Below are positions 39,144 through 56,082 of a stretch of 64,000 nucleotides of DNA, piece after piece. The DNA lies in assembly GCA_963693365.1 (NCBI GenBank), contig CAVNZM010000002.1:12338001-12402000 (forward strand), read 5' to 3'. The notes beneath the pieces were generated by a model. That model saw only the letters and a program-made list of their open reading frames with translations. It did no database searches and was not told where the DNA came from. Numbering within the stretch: the stretch's first letter is position 1; every line of letters starts with the position of its first letter. This DNA comes from Amoebidium appalachense. Its lineage: Eukaryota; Ichthyosporea. Made by a program: the position numbers and the translations under genes.

Positions 39144-39343
39144 CTGTACGTTTGGGTGCTGTGCGCTTTTGCACGTGCCCCCCCCCCCCCCCCCCCCCCC
39201 TCCCCCGGCCCCGGGGAGGCCCCTGGGGACCACGGGGCATTTCTCAATACATAATGTGCAGCTTGAATTGGCATAGGTAGTCTAAGAACCGACCGTTTGC
39301 ACTACCCCCACGCATCATTTAACAAAGTTATACTGTCTTTTAC

Positions 39344-39690
39344 AGAATCATTCGGCAAACGCGGAATAATTCTGCAGATACTCTGCTCTGTACGGAATCC
39401 ATGTGCATCGAGTAGAACCCATCTGCTTTGAGCAGGTGATGATTCTGCTTTTTAGCAGACTTATTCTCAAAAACATCCATTCTGCTCATGGCAGTAGAAC
39501 AGACTTCCTCCAATCAGAATAATTCTGCAAAAGCAGAGGTATACTCCTCGAAAAGCAGAATTATTCTGCATTTAGCAAAATAATTCTGCTTTTAGCACAA
39601 AACCTCTGCTATATTCAGAATTATACTGTGATTCTGCTAAAAGCAGATTACCCCTGCTTTTATATTTGGCGGCAATTCTGCTTTAGCACG
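39344..39690. repeat. Cluster of ATTCTGC / GCAGAAT motifs in both orientations
   Basis: Within about 350 nt the heptamer ATTCTGC or its complement occurs about ten times, often as inverted pairs around TTTTAGC or AAAAGC (for example ATTCTGCTTTTTAGCAGA near 39450 and ATTCTGCTAAAAGCAGAT near 39640). The region is otherwise AT-rich and non-coding. Confidence 0.75.
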
Positions 39691-40062
39691 CCTGCCTTTT
39701 ACCAAAATATAATAACCATGGTTTCTGCGCATTCTTTGTACAGAATAATTATGGGTTTTGCAGACCAATTTAGCTCGCAGTAAGTTAATTATGCTGATAT
39801 AGTTGGGCTCTCCAAGCACTTATCATAACAGTGTGTATCTTGCAGCACGCATGCTGCTGTTATTTGGAGCGGCAGCTCGTCAAGGAATAAATTGAATAGG
39901 GTGAAATCCGGAATTTACTGTGTTCTGTATTCAGTGGGTGCATACAGCACTGAGTTCCCCGGAATAACGTGGGTAAGGACACAGGGAAACCCGGCAAGAC
40001 CTTTTGTGGGGAATCCTGCGTCCGGATGTATTGTCACCCCCTTCAACTCTCTCTCTCTCGCT

Positions 40063-40684
<622 letters not shown>

Positions 40685-40739
40685 TGACCAACCACCCTAC
40701 GAGGTAAACCTCTAGAATTCTCTCAGGCTTCATGCAAGC

Positions 40740-41145
40740 TGCGTGCCAGCAATGCTATGCTCGCGTCCAACTCTTCCCCTTCCCCCCCCTTCGCCCCCAC
40801 CCCCCCCCCCCTCCCCCCTCCACCTCCCCCCCCCCCCCCCCCCCTCCCCACCCACCCACCCCCCCATCCCAACGCACCCACGCACCCACCTTTTCCCACC
40901 CAGCGTTTTAGGCTGGAACACTAGAGTTAAGCTTTGACAGGAAAGGCTCCCTCCCTTCCGGTCCCTAATCCCGCTTCCCTCACGCCCTCCCCCGCCCTCC
41001 CCTCCCCTCATCCCCCCTTCCCCTCCCCCCCCCTCCCCCCCCCCCCCCCCCCCCTCCCCCCCTCATTCTCCTCTCCCCCCCCTCACACCCCTTCTCTATG
41101 ACTCAAAATGCCGGTTACTGTTAACATAATTCTCAACCTTTCGAA

Positions 41146-41176
<31 letters not shown>

Positions 41177-41241
41177 TCCCCCCGCGCTCCACCTCCCCAA
41201 CCCTTCGCTTCCCCCCCTCCCCCCTCCCCCCCCCCCCCCCC

Positions 41242-41309
<68 letters not shown>

Positions 41310-42322
41310 TTCTTCCTTCTGGATATTCGCCGTTCCTTCGAAAAAAAGCAGCAACGTGCTTGCAAAGTTATGAAATAAAGTTTAAAGGTAGTACGTGAAG
41401 CAAGATTTCCAAACATGTCAAAAACCGTAACATAGAACCTCAGATTGAATAGTATTCACCGGGTATGTTTTCAGTGTATGTCTAAGTGGTATCGTTCGAT
41501 AGATGCGCTATTGAATATACCAACTTAATGGGTACAATCTATTATAATAAAGTGAAAAGCGGCAATTCCCGTGAAAGAGCCTAAGGGGTTCCCCCCGGGG
41601 ACAAAGCAGTATCAAAAAGCCTATTTAGTGGGCCATAAAACCATGATTGTTAGATCATGGCAAGCTCGAGTGACTCGAGTAAATCATATGACATGCAGAT
41701 TTTGGTGACTTAACAGACGAAGACGGTGTCAACACATTTATTTATGTAGGAGCCACACTCAGCCTTGTCAAAATATGGATGTCGTTGTGTGTGCATGTGT
41801 GGCCGGTGGGATCGTCTGGTCAGGCACGATGTGTGTCACCAGTGTGTGCGCCACCTAATGGTATTGGAATTGGCGGGGGGAAGTGTGTGTTGTGGCATGT
41901 GTGGTTAAGGCTTGGTTGCGTGCACGCTTGTGCGCATGCGCGCATGGGTATGTATGTGTGCGTGCGTGTGTGTGCCTTGCGTGCCTATGTACGTGCGTGC
42001 CTGTGTGCGTGTGTGGGCGCATACGTACATGCATGTGTGGATGACATGCACATGTGCACGCCACTGCACACGCGTGCGCGTGCATGTATGTGTGAGTGTG
42101 TGGGTGCATGGGTGGGTGGGTGGGTCACAGCAGTTATGTATGCTACCCCGGGGCAATGATTTACGTGCCACCTGAGGGATATGATCTAGTATGATTTTAG
42201 TGCCAACCCGAAGCGGCTTTAGAATTTTGCATAATGAGCACCACTCTCTCTCTCCCATTGTGTGTTTGTGTGTGCGTGTGCATGTGCATGTGTGTGTGTG
42301 TATGTGGTGGTGGTGGTGGTGT

Positions 42323-42357
<35 letters not shown>

Positions 42358-42428
42358 GGGGGGGGGGGGGGGAGGGGGGGGGGGGAGAGTTCTGCTCGTG
42401 CGCACGCGCGCGCGCGCGACCGCACGAA

Positions 42429-42467
<39 letters not shown>

Positions 42468-43430
42468 CTGCATAGGAGGAAGCCGAATCACAGTGGTAGC
42501 CGAGCATAGTAGCTCTAGGGTGTGAACTAATCAGGAGGCACGAACAAACTGGGAGCAAGGAGGGGGAGGAGAGGGGGGGGGGGGGGGGGGGGGTTGTTGC
42601 TGTAAATTTTAGATTTTAAATCTGTTGATATCGGTCATGAGAATCAATGACTATATGAGCATTTCTCGCTTTGCACACTGAATGATGAGAATTGTAAAGA
42701 TCGTGTATTTGAGGTATTGAGGTAGGTGTTGTAGATAGGAACCTTATATATTAGCTGTTATGCTGTTATGCTCCTGCAGGTGCACCAGACCGCCGTGATT
42801 GGTTTTGCCTATATATGGCAATGTTTTTTGTTCGGTTTTACAACATCACCATTTAAGGTGCACGAATGAGAATGATTGACATCCGACAAAAGCATAACAT
42901 CGTGATCCGGAGGCAAGTCATGGCTGCCTACATATGGAGATCCCCAAGTGACTATACTATATGTGACAGTTATGATTGCCTGGGAAAGGATATATATAAC
43001 TCATATATAGACGAGACCTTTTATATCGGTTTCCGGAACACATAACCCGCCTGGGCTACACCTTCACTTCCATTATTGGAATCTTTCAAAGAAAATTCCG
43101 ATAATCGAAGTCATGATCGACAAAAATCAAGACTGCGTATTGTAATGGGCAACCCTAGGTGGGCGGTGTTGGGTGGAGGTGTGTGTGCCTGCGTGTGTGC
43201 GTGCGTGCGGGCGTGTATGTGTGCGTGTGTGCGTGTGTGCGTGCGCGCATGTGCGCGTGCATGCGTGCGTGTGTGCGTGCATGCATGCACAGATGTTGCC
43301 ATGATGGTGGTGGTGGCTATGGGCACCGGTTTTTTTTTTTTTTTTTTTTTTTTTGGGGGGGGGGGGGGGAGGGGGGAGGGGGGAGGGGGGAGGGGGAGGG
43401 GGGGGGTGGGAGGGGGGGGGGGGGGGGGTT
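40740..43430. other. Repeat-rich spacer without recognised gene
   Basis: C-rich blocks (40780-41090), C(n)A(n) at 41222-41303, unique AT-rich DNA (41304-41770), GT/GC-alternating DNA (41790-42120), G runs (42320-42467), unique DNA (42595-43150) and a T(n)G(n) junction at 43330-43369. I see no exon that satisfies both splice signals and coding content. Confidence 0.6.
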
Positions 43431-43431
43431 T

Positions 43432-43680
43432 GAATGCGTCAAAAAGTACGAAGTACACAAGAACAAACGGATAACACGATGCAGAATGCAAGCCATACAT
43501 AAAGAGTATTCATAATAAGCAGAGCCCATCCTCAGGGGGGGCCCACGTCATCCACAGTACCCGAGTTTCGACCTATTCCCCTCGTTAACGAAACCCAACT
43601 CAGATACTGTTTCACTTGAACATGAGTAGGTCACCCGTCTTGATCAGAGACGAGCAGGGTTGCTTATGCAGGCAAGGGCA
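43432..43680 (+). repeat. Diverged GAATGCG repeat family copy
   Basis: GAATGCGTCAAAAAGTACGA through AATAAGCAGAGCCCATCCTC, GAGTTTCGACCTATTCCCCT and TCAGAGACGAGCAGGGTTGC corresponds to most of the 437-bp unit with many substitutions, and it follows T(n)G(n). Confidence 0.75.
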
Positions 43681-43908
43681 GTGGGAAAGGCCGGGGGTTA
43701 AAGTTGCAGCAGTAAGCAGAAGCAAGAAAAATGGGTAGAAACTGTATCCTGGCGGCAACCATGCCATAAAGATAGCAGAAAAAGGATTAACAACACAACA
43801 GAGGAAATTTGCACGTGTGCAGTTTAAGAAGCTAATTAGTTGAACAAAGTGTTCCGGAGTATCACTTGCACAAGTACGCCAAAAACTTGCGAAGTCTGGG
43901 CAGATTAA

Positions 43909-43944
<36 letters not shown>

Positions 43945-44172
43945 ACCACCACCACCACCACCACCGCACACACACAACACACACAGAAAAGAAAGAAAGA
44001 AAATGATTGAAGTAAGCCCTGGCCATGGCCGAGCCTTTTTTCCATAAAAATTTCAAAACTGTTACTGACTTGTATGTTGTCAATGTCACACACTGAGTGT
44101 GTTTCTCATCGTAACGGTATAGTTTATTAACTGTTGTACTACGGTATACGTATCTTGTTCAGCATCAACTTG

Positions 44173-44223
<51 letters not shown>

Positions 44224-44301
44224 CACCGCCCACATACACACACGTGCACACACACCCCTTTTCCTTGCCTTATCATGCATGTGTATCGCAAAGTATCGCA
44301 A

Positions 44302-44448
44302 ATGAAAAAGAAGGATTGTGGGAGGGAACCGGCATTGCCAAGTGTAGGTGTGCGCAAGTACATACGCCAATGCCCACTGTCAGACAGCTTCAAGTGGGTT
44401 GCACGGCTTGCATTTGCAGAGACGCGCAGAGTTATGACATGTGAGCAA
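44302..44448 (+). CDS. Candidate first exon, plus strand
   Basis: ATG 44302 opens MKKKDCGREPALPSVGVRKY, IRQCPLSDSFKWVARLAFAE, TRRVMTCEQ and ends at a consensus donor GTAAGT. The frame is open upstream as well, so it could be internal. A possible short terminal exon follows the acceptor CGTACTGCAG at about 44504. No family is recognised. Confidence 0.35.
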
Positions 44449-45138
44449 GTAAGTCCTATCAGTGTGTACATGTCCAGGCAAATCTTTCCTACGTACTGCA
44501 GCACGCAGCGGAAAACTGAAGTGTGAACAGGGCAGTTGCGCGATATATGATCAGTCCAATTTGCCAGATTCTCCGGTGGGGTGGGGGTGGGTGGGATCGG
44601 GTGATTTTGATACCGAAGCGCAAAGCATACTCTTCATTTACCGTAGACGTATGCATTATAAGCAGGACTAGATGGCGGCAGCATGTTTTGTGTTTGTCTG
44701 CGTGTGTTTATTTGGGGGAGGGAGGAGGGGGGAATTCTAAAAACGACCAGCTGAATCGAGTGTCTGGGTGCACACCAACGTGACCACATTACTCTTTTAT
44801 TGATCTATGTTGTGAAAAAGGGCGGCGGCTGAAAAGGCTGGCCTGGCCTGCACACCAACCCACTAACGACTCTGCGCCGAGTCTCGCGTGCTCTTATATT
44901 TAAAATCATTTTTTTTTAACAACAGAAACTAAATGCCACTGGAAAACTCCTGGCCCCATGCACCTACATGTGCGTAGTGAAACTCAATCTCAACCCCTTT
45001 AAACTCTGGCACCAGACACACAGGGAAACCAGCACATTTCCAACAAAATGCATCGGTATGCGTACGTATAGCTGCCGAGACAACCAAAAATTCAGGAGTT
45101 TGAAAGACCGCCCCCCCCCCCCCCACACACAAAGAAAT

Positions 45139-48100
45139 TTAGTAGGGGTTGAACTTGAGGCCATTCTCCTTCCACACAGTCGTGATGGAATCCATGAAGT
45201 AATCCAGGAGGGGTCCTTCATGCCTGGGGGTGGGGGTCACGCGGAGTCTCTCCGCACCCACAGGGACAGTGGGGTAGTTGATGCTCTGAACATAAATGTG
45301 GTGCTTGCTGAGAAGGTCGTCGCTCAGTTTCTTGCACAGTTTCGCGTCATTCACCTGCACGGGGACAATGTGCGACGGGGCCTCGACGATTGGGATTCCG
45401 ACCTCGGCGAGCCGGGACTTCAAAGCCTTCACGTTCTTCCTCTGGCCCTGGCGTTCAGCTTGGCTCTGCTTGAGGTAGCGGACCGACGCGAGTCCGCCGG
45501 CGACGACTGCGGGAGGGAGCGATGTGGTGAAGATGAACCCGGAGCCATAGCTACGAATCATGTCCGTGAGGTTCGCCGACGCCGCAATGTACCCGCCGAT
45601 AACGCCGTACGCCTTGCCGAGCGTTCCGGTGACAATGTCAACCTTGTTCATGACCTGCTCTCCCAATTCCTCGGCGACACCGGCGCCGCGGTGGCCATAC
45701 ATGCCCACGGCGTGCACCTCATCAAGGAAGGTGAGGGCGCCGTACTTGTGCGCGACATCACAAATCTCCTCGATAGGAGAGATGGCGCCGGACATGGAGT
45801 AGACCGACTCAAAGGCTACCAGCTTGGGCACCTTGGGGTCGTACTGCTGCAGCAGCCGCTCAAGGTCCTGGGGGTCATTATGCTTGAAGATGTGCTTCTT
45901 GGCACGGCTGTTCTTGATCCCTGCAGGTGGGCGTTTTGATTAGTGTTTTGAACCACGCACGACCTGTATATTGATACGTGGCAGTACACAAGGTAGAGAA
46001 CGTTTTAAAAAAGGAGGTTGGGAATCGTGTATAGACTGCTCACCGGAGAAACTTCGATTTCAGCGCCCAAAATCACATGGAAAAAACCCCAAGCGAACAG
46101 AAACAGCCTAACCGGATACACGTGTACCCAAGTAAAACGTAAGCAAAAACAGGTAGGAGCACAAGAGATACATACCAGCAATCATGCTGGCGTGGTTTTG
46201 CGAGTCGGAGAAGATAACGCAGCCGGGCATCATGGACGCCAGGGTCTGCAGGGTGGCATCGTTGGCCACGTAGCAGCTGGTGAACACCAGCGCACCGCCC
46301 TTGTGGTGCAGGTCGGCAAGCTCATTCTCGAGCAGCTCATGGTAGCGCCCGTTGCCGCTGATGTTGCGGGTGCCACCAGACCCGGCACCATACCGGTCAA
46401 GAACCTCCCTGAGAGGGGGAAAAAAAGATTCGTTAGGACGGGATATGTCTGCGAGGCCCACAGACATAGAATTGTGTGTGTGTGTGTGTATGTGCGTGTG
46501 TGTGTTGGTGCGTGGTTATTTCCTTTTTTTTTTTTGGGGGTGGGGGGGGGGGGGGGGGGGGGGGAGGGGGGGGGGGATTGTTGTTCAAGCCAACATCGTC
46601 CCAAAACCACGGGAACAAAAACAAAGCACACCTCATGCTGTTGAGCACGACGGGGTGGCGGCTCATGCCCAGGTAGTCGTTGCTGCACCAGACAGTCAGC
46701 TTGTCGTAGGCCTTGTTCTCGGCCGTGGGGAAGGCCTGGGCAAGGCGGTTGATGTTGTTGAAGTAGCGGTACGAGTGGTCGTTCTTCTTCTTGCGGATGC
46801 TGTCGTCAAAGAACCCCTCATAGTCGAAGAAGTTCTCCTTGGCGGCAGCACGTGCCGCGCTCTCGACCTGCACCATGCAATGACGAATAGTGAGTGACTC
46901 AACGCTTCAGTTACATATGTGAAAACTACCAGTGTAAAAATATGTGGAATTGTATATCTCCCAGACAAATTTATGATAACTCCAAGAGTTCCAGACAAGT
47001 TTCTGATAACTCCAAGAGTTGCATGTGTTTTAGGAAAAACGGCATATGACCCAGCCGTATATTATTAGCACCTCACTCCCACACGTCCAGCCCCTCGGTT
47101 GTGTAACAACTTTTCGTGTAGAACATCCCTCGAGCTAAACATTATCCGCCTACAAAAATTCCTCCCCCCTCCCCCCTTACAATCTCCAGATGATAACCCA
47201 TTCGCGATGCTTACTAAGGTTACGCCTCTCGTCTTCTTACTATTCCTGACGTCCGTCTGAAACAACCAAAACCTCACTGCTACCGCCACCTGCGCTCTCA
47301 CACGTACCTGGGCCTTAGCCTCGGCCTCCCGCTTGACGGGGCATACCCGGGGAATCTGGTCCACGGGAATATTCTCCGCCTCCACAATCTTCTTGAAGGC
47401 CTGATGGGCCTTCACCATTTCTTCTGAGGGAGGGGAGCAAAATATGTCAAGACTCTTTCATTTAGCTACCATATGTCGAAGCTCTGTTTAGGAGGCTATC
47501 GAAAGAACGTTGTAGCAACATCACCCTCTTTATCTTGCGCGCACGGAGAGTTTAGGAACAAAAACGTTGACATGGCATTTCTTCAGGTTACTTGTACTAT
47601 GAAAGTCGATCGAACAAGGTTCATAGTCGGTAACGTTGAAACAACCAAATGACTTGCATATACACGACACGGGCAACGTGAGAGAAAACGAGTAGACACG
47701 GGCAACGTCATAGAAAACGAGTACACTCAAGCAGCAAACCAGAGTGGAGAAATATCCTAACAACGTTCTTTCAATATCCGGCAGCCAGTGAAGCTGAAGG
47801 GGCGAAGCTGGGAGCAGCAGAAGTGCATGCACAGGACGCCGTTACCCTCTCAAACGTATTCGACACAGGAGCTAACAAACCAATTGAAACGATGCACGTG
47901 TTTTTGAGCAAACAACAACGGGTCACCTCAGGTAAGGAACGAGCCTGTGCAACACGGCAGAAACGAAAGAAAAACAATCCCTCGTGCTTGACTAGCGCCG
48001 CACCCCCAAAAACTTCAACTTACCACTCTCTCCCTTGACGGGCATGTTGGCCACTGGATCGACCTCAGCCTTAGGGGCAGCCTGGGTGTGCGCCAAAGCA

Positions 48101-48225
48101 CGGCCCATGATGGGGCACTTCGAGGCCATGTTGCTCAGGCCAACGGTGCTGGCCGGAAGCGCCACAGAATTGCGCAAGACAAACGGGCACTGGCGTGCAT
48201 ACTGACGGATAGCCGCCGAAGCCAT
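45139..48225 (-). CDS. 5-aminolevulinate synthase, mitochondrial
   Basis: Exons 48225-48024, 47423-47308, 46867-46632, 46408-46176 and 45920-45139 join in phase to encode 522 aa. ALAS condenses glycine and succinyl-CoA with PLP to give 5-aminolevulinate, the first step of heme synthesis in the mitochondrial matrix. Visible family signatures: [34 protein letters not shown], the glycine-rich [32 protein letters not shown] (Asp329 for PLP) and TGTLGKAYG with the Schiff-base lysine K365, [20 protein letters not shown]. The N-terminus ([15 protein letters not shown]) looks like a matrix presequence. Three Cys-Pro heme-regulatory motifs are present: C13-P14, C37-P38 and C95-P96, placed as in animal ALAS. 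The length is normal for the mitochondrial enzyme without a long C-terminal extension. Donors are GTAAGT, GTACGT, GTGTGC and GTATGT. The symbol is left empty because the species is unknown. Confidence 0.95.
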
Positions 48226-49900
48226 TTTTTCCTTTGAAAGAGGGAAAACGGGAAACTAAGAGATTAGAAGGGAAAGAAACCAACACGAAGAGAACAACCG
48301 ACGCCTGGCGTTTCACACGGGAGACGGCGCAGACTGTCAAATTCCAAAGGACCACGCCATTCATATATGCATGCTATGGAACAAAAGTGCCAAGCTTAGA
48401 CTAGACCCGCTTATGCAGCCTTCAGATAAAGGAATGCGTGACAAGGTTATTAATAAAAGCATTTTCATGCTATTAAAAGAGTTACAACAGAGCTGTATGT
48501 TTTTAAAAGGTATTTATAACCAATCACGATGCACTACCTATAAATGGCTCAAGATTACCTTGCTGAGCGAGCAGTATAAAGGTTGCAGGAGGGCAAATAT
48601 GATATTGCGAACTCCATGTTGACAGAGTAAAGTAACACCATCAAAAAATCAAATGCACGCAGCATTCTGAGTTATTACAGTGTATATGAGGGTAATTACT
48701 TAAAAAATGATACTTTGTAAAGATATCACAGGGCGCGCTTGGAGTGAAGAGTGCATAGTATCTGCATAGGGCCTGGAGGGCAGTGGAGGCTGGGATATTG
48801 TCCCACGCGCTCTTTGATTGGTTGCAGCTACAAAAAGAATACACCAATCAAATCTCGCAGGTACATGATGTCACGAATACATTAGATCTCCTGAACAGGG
48901 CCGAATTTTTTTTCTTCTTTTGACTGGATTTATTCGACGGAAAGATATGCAAGTATGCACGGCATACTGAGAAGATAATAAAAACTTCACGAGTTATTCA
49001 GTAACAGGTGCATAGTGAGATACCTGAATACTGTGTGAAAATTATATAAATACTCAATGTGACGACCAACAGAATTGAACAAAAAGTCTAAAGTGTTCAC
49101 ATTGCCAGCCAGTGTAGCAGACACCCGTAGGGAAATAGGAAATTCACGAAAATTGGATGGTATGTTTTCAGCATATCTGGTATTTTCCTATGAGCTGGAT
49201 GGTATTTCCGGACATTTTCCTATAAAGCATCCATACTATGCACACCATCCACATACCATTATCGGAAATGCACCGTACCATACAAAAACCTTGGATAATA
49301 TTCTTGAAAACTATATGGTATTTTAGAGGGTGTAAGCGCAGTTTTGAACGTCAAAATTCGAAAATTTTATTAGCAACTTGTGTACACATGTTTATGAGGA
49401 AAAATGCCATCCCAAAATAATGAAAATAATAAAATTTAAAATCACAATAGATTATTAATAAATCCAATGGTTTGGAAATCTGGTCGACATGTAGTACAGT
49501 TCGTTATAATTTACTTTCTATAGATCTTTGTGTGATCTTGTGCGGGGTCAGTGCGGCGCTCGCCGCGGCCCGGATTTGAGATGTACATGTGGTGCGCGGC
49601 TTGATCGGTGCTCCATCAACCAAAAACAGCGTTTTGTGTTTTCTCGCTTATTGTGACATTTTAATTGTCAAAACCATTACTTTATGTCACTTCTAGTGCA
49701 CCAAGAAATCTTTCGTAACCGTCAGATTACCACCTACTCTACAAAGGCAGTCGCCTTCTTGTTCTCGGACCGCGGCGGCGGCCCGGGCCGCCCTGCGCGG
49801 CCTGACGTGGGGGAAGTCTTTCCTGATTACGTCACTGACGGACTCGTTTATATTGGAAACAGTAACACAAATGCAACTGCAGAGGCTTCAAAACATGAGT
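48226..49900. other. AT-rich intergenic DNA
   Basis: Upstream of ALAS. Unique sequence with few simple repeats, no coding frame I trust, and weakly repeated GGATGGTAT/TTTTCCTATRA-type words near 49150-49220. A GC-rich island lies at 49545-49810. Confidence 0.6.
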
Positions 49901-50059
49901 CATAGCAGACTATCCTCAGAGAAACTGAGCTCAGGCTCCCCGGTGCTTTCTTGTGAGCCGTTTTTTTTTTTTTGTTTGTTTCGGTTTGTTGATCTTGAGG
50001 GAGCAGCTTTCGAGGGGAGGGGGCGTACGGCCTACGTAAAGTATTATTTGTAAAGCTCG

Positions 50060-50599
50060 CTGGCTCATTCCCTCTCTTGTCCCTCCCTCCCTTCCTCTCA
50101 CGCTCCCTCCTTTCCCCTTCTCCCCTCACTCCGTCCCCCACTTTCTGCTCTCCCTCCCTTCCCTCCCTCCTTCCGTCCCTCCCATCCCTCCCTCCCTCCC
50201 TCACGAGTCCCCTCTTTCCTCCCGTCTCTTCCTCCCTCCCTCCCTCCCTCCCTAGCTTGCTCCCTCCTTTCCCCCTTCTCCCCCCGCTCCCTCCTTTTCC
50301 TTCCACTTTCTGCTCTCCCTCCCTCCCTTCCTCGCTCCCTTCCCTCCCTCCCTCCCTTCCCTCCTTCCCTCCCGTCTCTTCCTTCCTCCCTTTCTCCCTC
50401 CCCCGCTTGCTCCCTCCTTTTCCCTTTCCCCCTCGCTCCCTCCTTCCCTCCCCCCACATTCTGCTTTCCCTCCCATCCCTCCCTCCGTTCTTTCCCCCCT
50501 CCCTCCCTCCCTCCCTTTCCCTTTCCCCACTCCCTCTCTCCCTCCCTCTCTCCCTCCTTCCTCCTTTTGCCCATCGCTCCCTCCGTTCCCTCCCCCCGT

Positions 50600-50600
<1 letters not shown>
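50060..50600. repeat. (CCCT)n polypyrimidine block
   Basis: About 540 nt of CCCT, CCTT and CTC units; several degenerate higher-order units share TTTCTGCTCTCCCTCCC. It translates into spurious Ser/Pro- or Glu/Gly-rich frames on both strands. Confidence 0.9.
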
Positions 50601-53700
<3,100 letters not shown>

Positions 53701-53714
53701 ACCATGAGTAACGA

Positions 53715-53718
<4 letters not shown>

Positions 53719-53760
<42 letters not shown>
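53719..53760. repeat. T homopolymer, about 42 nt
   Basis: A T run in unique surroundings, followed after about 50 nt by a G run. Confidence 0.95.
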
Positions 53761-53761
<1 letters not shown>

Positions 53762-54180
53762 GCGATGTTGGTGCACCAGTGGTGTGGGTGGTGGTGGTGG
53801 TGTGTGTGTTGGGGGGGATGGGGGGAGGGGGGGGGGGGGGGGCAGTGAAACCCAAGATCTAGAGTTTTTGTTTTTGAGTCTGCTTATCTGCAGTGTATCA
53901 TGAAATCTGCAGCAGATTCAGCATATTGGTATTGTATGGGTTCAATACATATTCAGTAGTCCTGTTCGTGCACGTAGCAGATAACAGTCTCGACGGGAAG
54001 GTTTCCAATGTTGTTGTTCAAGTTTTACAGCTGGAATAGAACGTCTCGAAGTTGTCCAACACCGTCGACGTCGTCTCTTCACAAAATTAAATTTTATGTT
54101 TGCCCCTTGTACAATGTTTGTGTTACGGTGTGTGTGCGCGTGTGCGTATGTGGGCCCGGGTGTTTGTGGGTGTTTGTGGG

Positions 54181-54409
<229 letters not shown>

Positions 54410-54479
54410 CGAGTGTGTGGGTGTGCGTGTGTGTGTGATTTTGTCCATAAAAAATGACGTCGACCAATGATACAGATAT

Positions 54480-56082
54480 ATTTGCATATGGTTGGCTCAC
54501 CGATGTCTTGCCAAGTTTATATCAAGACCACCTTGTGTCTACTAGGAGGCCTTGGCTTATACAGGCCCAAATAAAAGGAAAATAATCACCACGCCTGTTG
54601 TGCAAAATCAGCGCCAAATCTAATAATTAGGAAGGGCATGTGCACATGCACCAGTTGCACCCACGGCGCGTGGGCCAATTAAGTTTCGCCCACGAACAAA
54701 GGGTTGGTATTGGCTCGCGTGCGCCAGCAGTCATGCCTCAGAGATTCTCCTAGCACGTACTGACGTGTTGCCGCACGTGCGACGTTATACATCTACTCAG
54801 GCGTCCCTTTTAAGTTAAAAAAAAAAAAAAAAAGAAAGAAAGGAGACACCGCCTCAGTAGGTGGTAGCAGATTCTCAGTGAGTCAGCTGGCAGCAGCTGG
54901 GGTACTGTAAAAAAAATCTCACGCTTTTTTCACGGCTTAGTACCTTGAGGGCAGTCAAGTGCCCCTCCTCTCCTTGAAAAATAGCCGCCAGAGTATGTAA
55001 ATCTCTTGCTATGGCAACTGGACGCCACAGTCAGGACGCCGCCCACTGGCAACCTCAGAGTCTTGACAATTCCACTTCTTTCCGACCACGGTGCACGTGA
55101 GAGCATGTACCACTACCGGTAAGTTTAGGTTTCTAAAAACCAAAAAAACGTGGCACGTGGGCCAATCAAGCAGTTTAGGAAAGCGCATTGTGATTGGATC
55201 GAAATGCACCCAAATAAGAAACTGATTGGATACATATCAGGCATAAACAAATTCAACATGTTATTACGTACGTGATTGGGTTAAAATGCACCAACTGAAT
55301 TTGTATGGTTTATTTAGACTCCTGCGGTTTGGTTGGGTGACATGCACGGTCTTCCCGAAGGAGCCACGTACACACGTATAAAGAGGACAAAGGTGTGGGT
55401 TTTCTTTCATGTTGGGTGCGTAATGCGGCGGAAACCGAAAATTAGCCATTGTCAGTGGACGCTTTTTTTGTCCAGACAAATATTGTGACTTATGCAAACA
55501 GAATTCTACACATAGGGCAATGCTTGTTTTGTTCTGGCTAGTACATATACCAAGGCAGTTTGCAATTGGCCATGATCCATACATACTCTCCGCCTGCACG
55601 TCACAAGCAACCAGTTGTGTTTATACGGAACTCAGTCACAAAACACCGACTGTGTCGGGAGGCAATAGTAGCTGTTCTAAAAAATATAAAACTAAAACCC
55701 ACCCGGAGGGCCTGGTCTAGATCTATTAGATTTTATGAGCTTCTTGCTGGGGACCCTCTTCAAGAAAACACATGCCAGAAGTCAAAAGCACTGTAGAAAC
55801 ACTATATAGCAGTATAGTATATGAAGTTTGGCTGCGACAGAGCAGCAACAACCGAGTCATCTGTAATAAGTTTAAATCCTTAAAGAAAGTGATTGTTCTG
55901 TCAACGGTTTGTGGCTATGTGACCTTAGCGCGCTAGCTAATACAGTAAAGACTATAGTTTTGAGATAAATGGATGCACCCACATACAAAATCCTTCTTCA
56001 AACTAATACTACCACACAGGGTGCGCCTCACACAATCAACAAAAAAAGTGAAGGCAACCTTTAAAAACACACAGCCGCCACG
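54480..56082. other. Upstream region of the sugar transporter
   Basis: Mostly unique DNA without long simple repeats. A plus-strand ATG at 55011 (MATGRHSQDAAHWQ) with a GTGAGA donor could be an upstream small exon, but nothing links it to the transporter. Confidence 0.45.

Noticed and set aside
43612-43980. Hydrophobic minus-strand frame GLICPDFASFWRTCASDTPE
   Set aside because: Part of it overlaps the diverged GAATGCG repeat copy and there are no convincing start or splice signals.
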